Part shown: piece by piece, positions 21,708 through 30,199 of the stretch | Layout: every line of letters starts with the position of its first letter | How positions within the stretch are numbered: position 1 is the stretch's first letter | Source: Planctomycetota bacterium | GTDB taxonomy: Bacteria; Planctomycetota; Planctomycetia; Pirellulales; Pirellulaceae | Direction: 5' to 3' | Assembly (NCBI GenBank): GCA_016872725.1 | Contig: VGZC01000012.1 | Coordinates: 44,022 to 108,021 of the forward strand | DNA: 64,000 nucleotides | Made by a program: the position numbers and the translations under genes | Notes under the pieces: model-generated | The model's input: only the letters and a program-made list of their open reading frames with translations | Told to the model about the DNA's origin: nothing | The model's database searches: none

Positions 21708-24700
21708 ATGTCTCGACGTACGACGCGGTATCCGCTCCGATCCCAGGTTCCATCGCCGCAACGTCGCCGCCGTCGGGCCGCGCGAGCCCATGTGTCGGGG
21801 ACCGCGAGGCGGCTCCTCCTGGAGATGCTTGAGTTTCGGACCCTGCTCGCCGTCGATTTCGTCGTGATGAACACCGACGACAGCGGCTCCGGATCCCTTC
21901 GTCAGGCAATCCTCGATTCCAACGCATCGTCCGGACCCGACGCGATCGTGTTCAATATTCCCGGCGCCGGTCCGCATACGATTCGGCCAACCTCCGAGTT
22001 GCCCGTTGTCACCGATCCGATCGTGATCGACGGCTATTCCCAGCCCGGTTCATCCGAGAATACGCTCGGGATTGGGCCTGATTCTCCAGGTCACGTTTTG
22101 GGTGACGGCCACAATGGCGTGCTGAATATTGAACTTGACGGCAGTCTGGCGGGCCCATTCGCCAACGGATTGGTGCTTGCCGGCGGATCCAGCACGATCC
22201 GCGGGCTGGTGATCAATCAGTGGGACGGCAACGGATTGGTCTTGTCCGGCGACGGAAACACGGTTGCGGGGAATTTCATCGGCACCGACCTATCCGGAAC
22301 GGTCGCGAGGCCGAACGCAACGGGTGGCGATCCGATCTCGTGGGACTGGTCCTCGCTTGCGGGAATCGACGTGCGTTCCGGAAACAACACGATTGGTGGA
22401 ATAACGCCCGCCGACCGGAATCTCGTATCGGGGAATGGAGGTAACGGTATCTCTGTCGGCGGTTGGTACCTGCCTTACCAGCCAACCAACAACCGAATCG
22501 TCGGCAACCTGGTCGGCACGGACCGAACCGGCACCCTCCCGCTGGGTAACGCGAGTGCCGGAATTGTCGCGTCGCACTCCTGGAGCGACCTGTTCGTTGG
22601 CGGTTCGACGCCCGCGGAACGCAATATTGTCGCGGCCACGACGGGGACTCGATCGTTTATCTTCGATAACTGGGAAACGGGCGGAATCCTCGCGCTGGAC
22701 GGAAGTAACGCGACCATTCAGGGCAACTTCGTCGGTACGGACGTGACCGGAACGCAACCGCTCGGAAACGTGACGTATGGCGTCGCCGTTGGCTTCGTCG
22801 CCAACGCGCTCATTGGCGGAACCGAGCCGGGCGAGGGCAATTTGGTCGCTGACAGCAGCTATATGGGAATGTTCCTCCATTCGGGAACCGGGTATTTCGT
22901 TCGAGGTAATACCCTCGGTACCAACCTCGCCGGAACCGCCGCACTCGGCGAACAGAGCGTGGGCATTTTTGTTCACGATTGTGATGTGACGATAGGCGGA
23001 ACGGATGCGGGCGCCGGAAACCTGATTTCAGGAAGTAGCGGCGTCGGCCTGGCCATTCAGGTTAGCGATGGCCCCATCGTGCAGGGCAACCGGATCGGAA
23101 CCGATCGTGCGGGAACGACCTCCATCGGCAATGCCGTGGGAATCGATCTGGCGAATGGGGTGTCGGGAGCCGTAATCGGTGGCGCCGCGCCGGGCGCGGG
23201 GAATCTCGTTTCCGGGAATCAGTATCACGGCATTCTGCTCAAGCACTCCGACGTGGGAGGCAACGTCATTCAGGGAAACCGTATCGGTACCGATCTGTCC
23301 GGCACGTCCGCGGTTCCCAACGGACTGACCGGAGTCGTCTTGTACGAGGGAACCCACGATAACAAGGTCGGCGGGGCGTTGCCCGGCGAAGGCAACCTGA
23401 TCAGCGGCAACTCGGAATTCGGAATCGTCGTGTCCAACGCCTCGTCCAACACAATTGAAGGAAATTCTATCGGAACGGACGTCACCGGCACGTTCGCCAT
23501 CGGAAACCTCTTGGGTGGAGTCATTCTGGGGTCGTCGTCCGGCACCCGCATCGGCAGCAACATCGACGGTCTGGATGACGCCGCGGAAGCGAATCGGATT
23601 GCCCACAACGGCGGTACGGGCGTGGCGATTATCGACGGCGGAACCGGTAACTCGATACGCGGAAATGCCATCGAGTCCAATGGCGGCCCTGGCATCGACC
23701 TGGGTTGGGATGGCGTCACGCCGAACGATCCGGGCGATACGGATACCGGGGACAACGCGTTGCAAAACTTCCCCGTGCTTCAATCCGCGCGAACGGGTGG
23801 GCAAACCCGCGTGACCGGCTCGTTGGGTTCGAATCCGGCGACGGCGTACGTGATCGATTTCTATGCGAACGAAACGGCGGACCCCTTGGGGTATGGGGAA
23901 GGCAGCCGCTATCTGGGTTCCATCGATGTGACCACCGACGGCTCGGGCAACATCGATTTCGATGCGGTCCTCGCGGCGCCGGTCGCGGTCGGCGAATGGA
24001 TCACGGCGACGGCCACCGAGCGAACGACCGGCAACACGTCCGAATTCTCGGCCGCGAGCGACGCGATTCCCAACGTTGCCCCGACGATCACTAGCTTCGC
24101 CTCGAACCACCCCGACGTTTGTGCGAGCTCGAGTGACGGGTGGGTCACCATCAGCGGTTCGTTGACCGATCCCGATTCCGATTCGCATACGGTGATTATC
24201 GACTGGGGCGATGGAACGACCGACAGCGCCTCGGTCAACCAGCTTGACGATACTTTTTCCGGCGGACATCATTACGCGGGCGGCGGCATCTACACGGTGA
24301 CCGCGACGGCCTTCGATGGCGACGGAAACGAATCGGCCCCTGTTCTTACCATGGGGGTGGTTCAAGGTGTCGGCCTTGTGGGCGGCTCGCTTTATGTCAT
24401 CGGGACACCAAGCGCCGACCGTGTGACCGTCCATGCCCAAGGGAACGGCCGGCTCAAGGTCCACGCGGACTTCCTGCAAGGTGGCCCGTTCGTGACCTTT
24501 TCCGCCGCCGACGTCGAGATTCTCCTCGCGTATCTTTGTGGTGGCGACGATCGCATGACGGTCAACGGCAACGTGGGAGTTCAGGCCATTCTCCAGGGTG
24601 GTGATGGAGACGATCGTTTGATCGCCGGCGGTGGTCCGACGGTCTTGTTGGGAGGTGGCGGAAACGACGAGCTGTTGGGCGGCGGAGCCAATGACATTCT

Positions 24701-24995
24701 GATCGGTGGTCTAGGCCGGGACCGGTTGAGTGGTGGAAGAGGCGACGATGCCCTGTTGGGCGGAAGCGCATCGAATGAGGATGACGTCGATGCGTTGCTC
24801 GCGGCTCTTGCGGTCTGGGCGTCGTCGGACGACTACGCGACGCGCGTTGCGGCGATGGACGCGATCTTCAGCGTGGCGGACGATGAAGACGAGGACGAAC
24901 TGACCGGAGGCGCCGGGCGCGACCTCTTCTTTGGCGGTCTGGGTGATCGACTCCGCGATCGGGCGACCGGATGCAATCCGGAAACCGTGCTGTGA
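21708..24995 (+). CDS. Secreted surface protein: LEPR-XLL-like motif, beta-helix, PKD and RTX repeats
   Basis: 1095 aa. An Arg-rich N-terminus carries LEMLEFRTLLA (residues 38-48), the planctomycete LEPR-XLL-type motif found in large exported proteins. Residues about 155-670 are parallel beta-helix repeats with recurring GNRIGTDxxGTxxxGN and GNLISGN units. A PKD-like domain (IDWGDGTT, about 800-885) follows, and the C-terminus has Ca-binding GGxGxDxLxGG nonapeptides (about 964-1021). Probably an exported adhesin or polysaccharide-binding protein. The open frame starts at 21645; ATG 21708 has GGAG about ten bases upstream and begins the usual Arg-rich leader. Confidence 0.88.
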   Translation: MSRRTTRYPLRSQVPSPQRRRRRAARAHVSGTARRLLLEMLEFRTLLAVDFVVMNTDDSGSGSLRQAILDSNASSGPDAIVFNIPGAGPHTIRPTSELPVVTDPIVIDGYSQPGSSENTLGIGPDSPGHVLGDGHNGVLNIELDGSLAGPFANGLVLAGGSSTIRGLVINQWDGNGLVLSGDGNTVAGNFIGTDLSGTVARPNATGGDPISWDWSSLAGIDVRSGNNTIGGITPADRNLVSGNGGNGISVGGWYLPYQPTNNRIVGNLVGTDRTGTLPLGNASAGIVASHSWSDLFVGGSTPAERNIVAATTGTRSFIFDNWETGGILALDGSNATIQGNFVGTDVTGTQPLGNVTYGVAVGFVANALIGGTEPGEGNLVADSSYMGMFLHSGTGYFVRGNTLGTNLAGTAALGEQSVGIFVHDCDVTIGGTDAGAGNLISGSSGVGLAIQVSDGPIVQGNRIGTDRAGTTSIGNAVGIDLANGVSGAVIGGAAPGAGNLVSGNQYHGILLKHSDVGGNVIQGNRIGTDLSGTSAVPNGLTGVVLYEGTHDNKVGGALPGEGNLISGNSEFGIVVSNASSNTIEGNSIGTDVTGTFAIGNLLGGVILGSSSGTRIGSNIDGLDDAAEANRIAHNGGTGVAIIDGGTGNSIRGNAIESNGGPGIDLGWDGVTPNDPGDTDTGDNALQNFPVLQSARTGGQTRVTGSLGSNPATAYVIDFYANETADPLGYGEGSRYLGSIDVTTDGSGNIDFDAVLAAPVAVGEWITATATERTTGNTSEFSAASDAIPNVAPTITSFASNHPDVCASSSDGWVTISGSLTDPDSDSHTVIIDWGDGTTDSASVNQLDDTFSGGHHYAGGGIYTVTATAFDGDGNESAPVLTMGVVQGVGLVGGSLYVIGTPSADRVTVHAQGNGRLKVHADFLQGGPFVTFSAADVEILLAYLCGGDDRMTVNGNVGVQAILQGGDGDDRLIAGGGPTVLLGGGGNDELLGGGANDILIGGLGRDRLSGGRGDDALLGGSASNEDDVDALLAALAVWASSDDYATRVAAMDAIFSVADDEDEDELTGGAGRDLFFGGLGDRLRDRATGCNPETVL

Positions 24996-25149
24996 ATCGC
25001 ACGAGCGCCGAAACCGCCATTTCCGTTGACATGCGGCGGCTGCCGGGGGCGCGGCTCGCCCCGATTGGCTCGTCTTGCGGAATGTAGTGCTCGCCTGGTT
25101 CTAGTCCTTGTTGCCCTTGAAACGCGCGGGTGCGTTCCGGGCCTCCGGC

Positions 25150-26370
25150 CTATTCGCCGCCGTAGAACCAGGATTTGTCGATCACGGCGACGCGCAGGTC
25201 AATGACGTCCTGCATCGCCCAATTCGGCAGGTACTCGCACGTCCAGTAATTGAGAATCGCCCGGCCCTCCTTCGTGAATCGGCATCCGGGATTCGAGAAC
25301 GCCCGTCCCGGATCGGTCTCGATGTCACGCACGTGTTTCCACGTCTTGCCGTGGTCCTGCGAGATGGCCGCGGTGAGCGGACTGCGCTTGCCGTAATGCG
25401 ATGTGAACTTGGGATCATAGCTGTGATTCCAGATCATCAGCAGGTCGTTCGTGCCCGGAATCCGAGTCAATTCCGGGCACGATTCGGGGCTCGTCAATTC
25501 GGTGGCGCGCGGCGGGCTCCAGGTCGCCCCATCGTCGTTCGACTCCGACACGTACAGCTTGCCCAGTTGGTTGCGCACCACCATCAGGACTCTCCCGTCG
25601 GCAGTCTGCTCAACGTGCGGTTCCATCGCTCCGCGCATGGGGAGCCGCACGCGCGATTCGGACGCATTCCAGGTCGCGCCGTCGTCATCGCTATAGAGTA
25701 TGGTGGCGGCATAGGGGCCGGATTCCGCAGGCATTCCGGGAACGGGCGGATTGGCGGGCAAGAGCAGGCGGCCTGAAGCGATCCGCTTGACGGTCGCGTT
25801 GCACAGCGCGAAATCCCGCCGCGGGACGAACTCCGACCGCGGCGAAAACGTCCGGCCTTCGTCGACCGATTCCCATGCATGGGCGGTCAGCGACCCAGGT
25901 CGATGCTGTCGCATGAAGAGCAAGAGGATCGCGTGATCCTTCGCTCGGATCAGATTCGGGGAATAGACATTGAGGTCGCCCGGTGTCGTTTCCGTGACGA
26001 CACGGTGCCGGCCCCAAGTGCGACCTCCGTCGGACGATTCCCGCGCGACCAGACGGGTCTTGGCGAAGTCGCTTCCGTCGCCCGAGAACTCCATGTACAC
26101 CAACAGCAACCGGCCGTCGTCGAGTTCGATCAGATCGCCTTCGCTCTTCCGAGTGAACTCCGGCGTACTTTGAGCGACCGTGACGATCGTCTTGTTCTGG
26201 TTCTTGAGTTGACGCCCTTCATCACCGTTGCCCGCGACTCGGCAAGCCACCCCGGTGGCGTCCTGGGATGCCGTCGGATTGCGACCTTCCGCGTTCGCCG
26301 CAAGGCAAGAACCGAGTCGAGCCGCAGCGCAAGCCATCACACACAAGCGAACCAGAAATCGGCAAGTCAT
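25150..26370 (-). CDS. Secreted sialidase/BNR-repeat family protein
   Basis: 406 aa with an N-terminal signal peptide (FLVRLCVMACAAARLG). Four Asp-box motifs of the six-bladed propeller are present: SSDGGRTW, SDDDGATW, SNDDGATW and SQDHGKTW. The family includes exo-alpha-sialidases and other glycan-acting proteins; planctomycetes encode many, often with unproven substrate. The open frame runs to 26493, but ATG 26370 starts a plausible signal peptide while the upstream part does not. The gene stands alone, convergent with the giant protein gene to its left. Confidence 0.82.
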   Translation of the reverse strand: MTCRFLVRLCVMACAAARLGSCLAANAEGRNPTASQDATGVACRVAGNGDEGRQLKNQNKTIVTVAQSTPEFTRKSEGDLIELDDGRLLLVYMEFSGDGSDFAKTRLVARESSDGGRTWGRHRVVTETTPGDLNVYSPNLIRAKDHAILLLFMRQHRPGSLTAHAWESVDEGRTFSPRSEFVPRRDFALCNATVKRIASGRLLLPANPPVPGMPAESGPYAATILYSDDDGATWNASESRVRLPMRGAMEPHVEQTADGRVLMVVRNQLGKLYVSESNDDGATWSPPRATELTSPESCPELTRIPGTNDLLMIWNHSYDPKFTSHYGKRSPLTAAISQDHGKTWKHVRDIETDPGRAFSNPGCRFTKEGRAILNYWTCEYLPNWAMQDVIDLRVAVIDKSWFYGGE

Positions 26371-26550
26371 GACGCGGAGCCCTCGGTTCACAAGCCCGAC
26401 GCACCGAACGACGGGGACAGTCATACAGGACGAGCCATTTTCCTCAATCGCGCACGTCCTTTCCAGCCTTGACGCGCGAGCCTGGTCTCGCAAGTCGCGG
26501 ATCGCTCCGCGATCCGCCTTGGCTCGACCGCTTCAAGTGGGATGGCGGCG

Positions 26551-27138
26551 CTAGGGCCATGCGTCGAGCATGCGCGCGAGACGTTCCAGCGGAAGGCCGA
26601 CGATGCTCGATGAACTACCGGCGACGATCTCAAGCCACCCGTTCCGATCCTGCAGGCCGAATCCGCCCGCCTTCCCTTCCCATAGCCCGCTTCGTACGTA
26701 ATCCTCGATGGCGGACTCGTCGAGCCTCGCCATGCGGAGCCGCGCCACATCGACTTCGACGCGTACTTGTCCCGACGGCACGCCATGGAGGCACAACCCG
26801 GAAACGACCCGTTGTTCGCGGCCGCTCAGGTCGCCGAGCATGCGGCGGGCATCGTCGGCGTCGCGGGGTTTGCCGAGAATCCGTCCTCGACATGCGACGA
26901 CCGTGTCGCAAGCGATGACGAGGCCGCGCGGGATGCGGGTCGCGACCTCGGCCGCTTTTGCGCTCGCCAGCCGCGCGACGAGGTCCTCGGGCGATTCGCC
27001 GTCGCGCGGGCCGCTCTCAAGGCCCGGCCGCGGCGCCACGACTGTGAACGAGTAACCGGCCTCGCGCATCAGGTCGCGGCGACGCGGTGATTCGCTCGCG
27101 AGAATGAGCGGAAGGTCGTCGGACGCGGCCGTGTCCAT
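26551..27138 (-). CDS. maf: Maf-family nucleotide pyrophosphatase
   Basis: 195 aa, typical Maf length. Motifs: LILASESPRRRDLMREAGY at the N-terminus, CDTVVACRGRILGKP with catalytic Asp, and EGKAGGFGLQDRNGWLEIV near the C-terminus, followed by GSSSSIVGLPL. Family members hydrolyse dTTP/UTP or modified nucleotides; the older name is septum formation inhibitor. ATG 27138 was chosen because homology begins just after it, although the frame runs to 27249. It is divergent from the pseudouridine synthase gene. Confidence 0.92.
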   Translation of the reverse strand: MDTAASDDLPLILASESPRRRDLMREAGYSFTVVAPRPGLESGPRDGESPEDLVARLASAKAAEVATRIPRGLVIACDTVVACRGRILGKPRDADDARRMLGDLSGREQRVVSGLCLHGVPSGQVRVEVDVARLRMARLDESAIEDYVRSGLWEGKAGGFGLQDRNGWLEIVAGSSSSIVGLPLERLARMLDAWP

Positions 27139-27233
27139 AAACAAACCGATCCTCGACGTTCGCGTGAAAAACAAGGCGCCGAACACGCCGCCGCCGCGGA
27201 GCGATCCTCGTCTCGGCGCTCCCCATGCGTTAC

Positions 27234-27260
27234 GATCAACCCAGATCAACCCAGATCAAC
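27234..27260. repeat. Short 10-base tandem repeat
   Basis: Unit GATCAACCCA occurs 2.7 times in the divergent intergenic region between maf and the RluA-family gene. Confidence 0.8.
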
Positions 27261-27326
27261 TCCTATGTGGTCCACGCTCGGCATCGTATCGTTCCAACAA
27301 CTCTTTCGCCACGCCCCCGCTCGACC

Positions 27327-28004
27327 ATGCTTGATGTGATCTACGAGGACAACCACCTCCTGGTCGTGAACAAACCGGCCGGGCTCGCGACGCAGGGCGC
27401 GTTGCCGGGCCATCCGAGTCTCGTGGACCGCGCGCGGCGGGATGTCAAGGATCGATACCACAAACCGGGCAACGTCTATATCGGCGTCGTAAGCCGGCTC
27501 GACGCATTGGTGAGCGGCGTTGTCGTCCTCGCGCGCACATCGAAAGCGGCCGCGCGGCTGAACGAACAGTTTCGCGAGGGGGCGGTCGACAAGATCTACT
27601 GGGCCCTCGTCTCGCCTCGACCCGTGGTCCCAAAGGGAACGTGGCGTGATTGGCTGCGCGAAAACGACGCGGCTCACCGGGTGGAAATCGCGCCCGATCA
27701 CCGCGGAGCGAAAGAAGGGGTGCTCGAATTCGCCGTGCGGGGCGAGTTCGAACGGGGCGCGTGGCTCGAGATCGTCTTGGAGACCGGGCGGAAGCATCAG
27801 ATCCGCGCGCAATGCGCCCATCACGGGTGCCCGATCCTTGGCGACGTGAAATACGGATCCCGCGTCCCATTCCCCAACGGCATCGCGCTCCATGCTCGGA
27901 TCCTCCGGATCACGCATCCGACGCGCGGCGATCGGCTCGAATTCAAGGCTCCCCTACCCGCCACCTGGAAGGCGTTGGACGGGCCCTTCCGCGACCCTCC
28001 GTGA
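27327..28004 (+). CDS. RluA-family pseudouridine synthase
   Basis: 225 aa without an S4 RNA-binding domain. The family motifs are DVIYEDNHLLVVNKPAGLATQ, the catalytic block VSRLDALVSGVVVLART containing the essential Asp, and the C-terminal GRKHQIRAQCAHHGCPILGD. The usual HRLDxxTSG is slightly changed to SRLDALVSG but the Arg-Leu-Asp core is kept. It converts uridine to pseudouridine in rRNA or tRNA; the exact target cannot be read from sequence. ATG 27327 fits the family N-terminus; the open frame begins at 27225. Confidence 0.9.
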   Translation: MLDVIYEDNHLLVVNKPAGLATQGALPGHPSLVDRARRDVKDRYHKPGNVYIGVVSRLDALVSGVVVLARTSKAAARLNEQFREGAVDKIYWALVSPRPVVPKGTWRDWLRENDAAHRVEIAPDHRGAKEGVLEFAVRGEFERGAWLEIVLETGRKHQIRAQCAHHGCPILGDVKYGSRVPFPNGIALHARILRITHPTRGDRLEFKAPLPATWKALDGPFRDPP

Positions 28005-28016
28005 GAAAACCGTTAC

Positions 28017-28115
28017 GGAAGTCGCACGATCCGGCCGTGGCGGAAGTCGCAAGACCTCCACCGGCGGCGGCACCCAATCGGGTCCAGCGGGAGTTTCGCG
28101 ACTTCCCGTTACGGA
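28017..28115. promoter_or_regulatory. Repeated GGAAGTCGC sites upstream of the kinase gene
   Basis: GGAAGTCGC occurs at 28017-28025 and 28042-28050, exactly 25 bases apart, and inverted as GCGACTTCC at 28098-28106. CGTTACGGA overlaps the first copy and recurs after the third. The layout could be an operator; no regulator is known. Confidence 0.3.
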
Positions 28116-28206
28116 GGGCGAGGTGTTGCAAGACGGCCGATTTCGCTCAAACTGGTAAACGTATCCGACACGCCGTTTTTTTTTCGAGGTCGTCGAGTCT
28201 CCGTTC

Positions 28207-29604
28207 ATGGCGTCACGCTCCGTATTCCGTGAATCGGCGATTGTCAGCGGATTGCTCACCCTCGATCAGCTCGAGCGGGCCGAGGACGAACTGCGCGAGG
28301 GCGCGGAGGAACCGCGCGACCCGAACGACGAGTCGCTCGCCAATCGGCTGATCGAACGCGGGCTCTTGACGCCCTATCAGGCGGCCCAGTTGCGCGAGGG
28401 CCGCACGAAGCTCAACTTGGGACCGTATCTGGTCACCGATTACATCGACAAGGGCGGCATGGGCCAAGTCTACAAGGCCGTGCACAAGGTCATGGGGCGG
28501 CTCGTCGCCGTCAAAGTCCTGCCGCTCCACAAGTCGACGCCCGACGCGATCGACAACTTCATGCGCGAGATCCGAACCCAGGCGCAGCTCGATCACCCGC
28601 ACCTCGTGCGGGCCTTCGACGCGGGCCATGATGGAGGCGTCCATTATCTCGTCTGCGAGTATGTGCCGGGAACCGATTTGCGGCGGCTCGTTCGATCGCA
28701 GGGTCCGCTGACGATGCGGCAGGCGTCGAGCGTCATCATGCAGGCCTCGATCGGTCTCGAATACGCGCACGCGCGCGGGCTCATCCACCGCGACATCAAG
28801 CCGGGCAACATCCTCGTGACGCCGCAAGGCATCGCCAAGCTCTCCGATCTCGGGCTCGCCGGCTTCATCCACGAGGCCGAAGGCGATCCGCGCACCGGAC
28901 GGATTGTCGGAACGCCCGACTACCTTGCTCCCGAGCTGATCGGCGATCCGACGCGGGTCGGTCGGATCAGCGACATCTATTCGCTCGGCTGCACGCTGTA
29001 CTACGCGGTGACCGGAAAAGTGCCGTTCCCGGGCGGGACCACGTCGGACAAACTCCGTCGGCATCGCATCGAAACGCCCTGGCATCCTCGCCGCTTCAAC
29101 GCGGAGATCAGCGAGGAGTTCGTCGAGATCATCGCCGACCTGATGGAGAAGGACCCTGCGGCGCGCGTCGCGACGGCCGAGGAGGTCGCCGCTCGGCTCG
29201 AGCCTTGGGCGACCGATGTGAGCTCGTTTCCGTCGACCCACCTCACCAAGTCGCCCTGGATGCCGCCGCCATTCCCGACGGGACAGGACGACGGCCAGGA
29301 AACCGATGCGGGCGCGTACGACGAGGACCCCGATTCAAGCCGTCCGGAGAGTGCCAGCCACGCCTCGCAGATCACCGATCCGACGGCCGCGCAAGAGACG
29401 AGCGCCGGGCCGAAAATCCCCCGATCCGCGTCGCGGCGCCGTCAATCGGCCCCTCCCCTGCCCCTCTCGGAAACGGCGCGGGGCGTGCAATCGCTCGGTC
29501 GGAGCGTCTGCGTCGCGATCGCCCTCGCGATCGCCGTCCCCGTCTCGATGCTCTTCGGCGCGGCGCTCACCTACGTTCTTCTGACCATGCTCCGGCGCGG
29601 ATGA
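28207..29604 (+). CDS. Membrane-anchored serine/threonine protein kinase
   Basis: 465 aa. A short N-terminal planctomycete extension (RLIERGLLTPYQAAQLREG) precedes the kinase domain: glycine loop DKGGMGQVYKA, ATP-binding Lys in VAVKVLP (about residue 102), catalytic loop HRDIKPGN (about 195), DLGLA in place of DFG (about 215), GTPDYLAPE and DIYSLGCTLY. A Pro/Ser-rich linker leads to a C-terminal transmembrane helix (VCVAIALAIAVPVSMLFGA) near the end, so the kinase faces the cytoplasm. ATG 28207 is the first start of the frame. The substrate is unknown. Confidence 0.92.
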   Translation: MASRSVFRESAIVSGLLTLDQLERAEDELREGAEEPRDPNDESLANRLIERGLLTPYQAAQLREGRTKLNLGPYLVTDYIDKGGMGQVYKAVHKVMGRLVAVKVLPLHKSTPDAIDNFMREIRTQAQLDHPHLVRAFDAGHDGGVHYLVCEYVPGTDLRRLVRSQGPLTMRQASSVIMQASIGLEYAHARGLIHRDIKPGNILVTPQGIAKLSDLGLAGFIHEAEGDPRTGRIVGTPDYLAPELIGDPTRVGRISDIYSLGCTLYYAVTGKVPFPGGTTSDKLRRHRIETPWHPRRFNAEISEEFVEIIADLMEKDPAARVATAEEVAARLEPWATDVSSFPSTHLTKSPWMPPPFPTGQDDGQETDAGAYDEDPDSSRPESASHASQITDPTAAQETSAGPKIPRSASRRRQSAPPLPLSETARGVQSLGRSVCVAIALAIAVPVSMLFGAALTYVLLTMLRRG

Positions 29605-29630
29605 TCGACGATTCTCCCAGGGGTGCCCTC

Positions 29631-30062
29631 CTAGGACCGCGGCAATTCGGACGTGCAGTGCGCGCAGCGCGTGGCGGCGATCGGAATCGTCGAACAACAA
29701 AACGCGCAGGTCTTCGTCGTGGGCGCCGCCGCGTCCTTTTTGGGCGCAAACCGGGTGACGACCGCGTTCATCTGGCGCACCACCAGAAAAATCACGAACG
29801 CCACGATCAGGAAGTCGACGACCGTGTTGAGAAACGTCCCGATGTTGATCGCGACCGTTTCGCCGTCGGTCGCCCCCTTCCTCAGATCGATCGTGAACTT
29901 CGAAAAATCGCCGCCGGTCAACATGCCGATCGGCGGCATCACGATGTCGTTCACCAGCGACGAAACGATCTTGCCGAACGCGCCTCCGATGATCACGCCG
30001 ACCGCCATGTCCACCACGTTTCCCCGAAGGGCGAACGCACGGAATTCCGCTAACATCGACAT
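29631..30062 (-). CDS. mscL: Large-conductance mechanosensitive channel with C-terminal zinc ribbon
   Basis: 143 aa. MscL signatures: [20 protein letters not shown] in the N-terminal amphipathic helix and TM1, [21 protein letters not shown], and TM2 [19 protein letters not shown]. It releases solutes on hypo-osmotic shock. The cytoplasmic tail ends in CAFC-x10-CAHC, a zinc-ribbon pattern not present in E. coli MscL. ATG 30062 has GGGAGGG about seven bases upstream. It is convergent with the kinase gene and divergent from the CRTAC1-like gene. Confidence 0.95.
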   Translation of the reverse strand: MSMLAEFRAFALRGNVVDMAVGVIIGGAFGKIVSSLVNDIVMPPIGMLTGGDFSKFTIDLRKGATDGETVAINIGTFLNTVVDFLIVAFVIFLVVRQMNAVVTRFAPKKDAAAPTTKTCAFCCSTIPIAATRCAHCTSELPRS

Positions 30063-30199
30063 TGGAGCCCTCCCACATAGTCCAACAAAGCGGATCCCCT
30101 ACCCTTTCCGGTTCCCCGACGGCTGTTCACAATCTTCGAATAGCCGCGAACCCGCGGCAGTCTATCGCGGATCCGACAACGCGAAAAGGAGTGTTGGCC

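Noticed and set aside
27908..28259. Minus-strand frames between the RluA-family gene and the kinase gene
   Set aside because: They span the repeated GGAAGTCGC sites and the kinase start, with no recognisable protein features.
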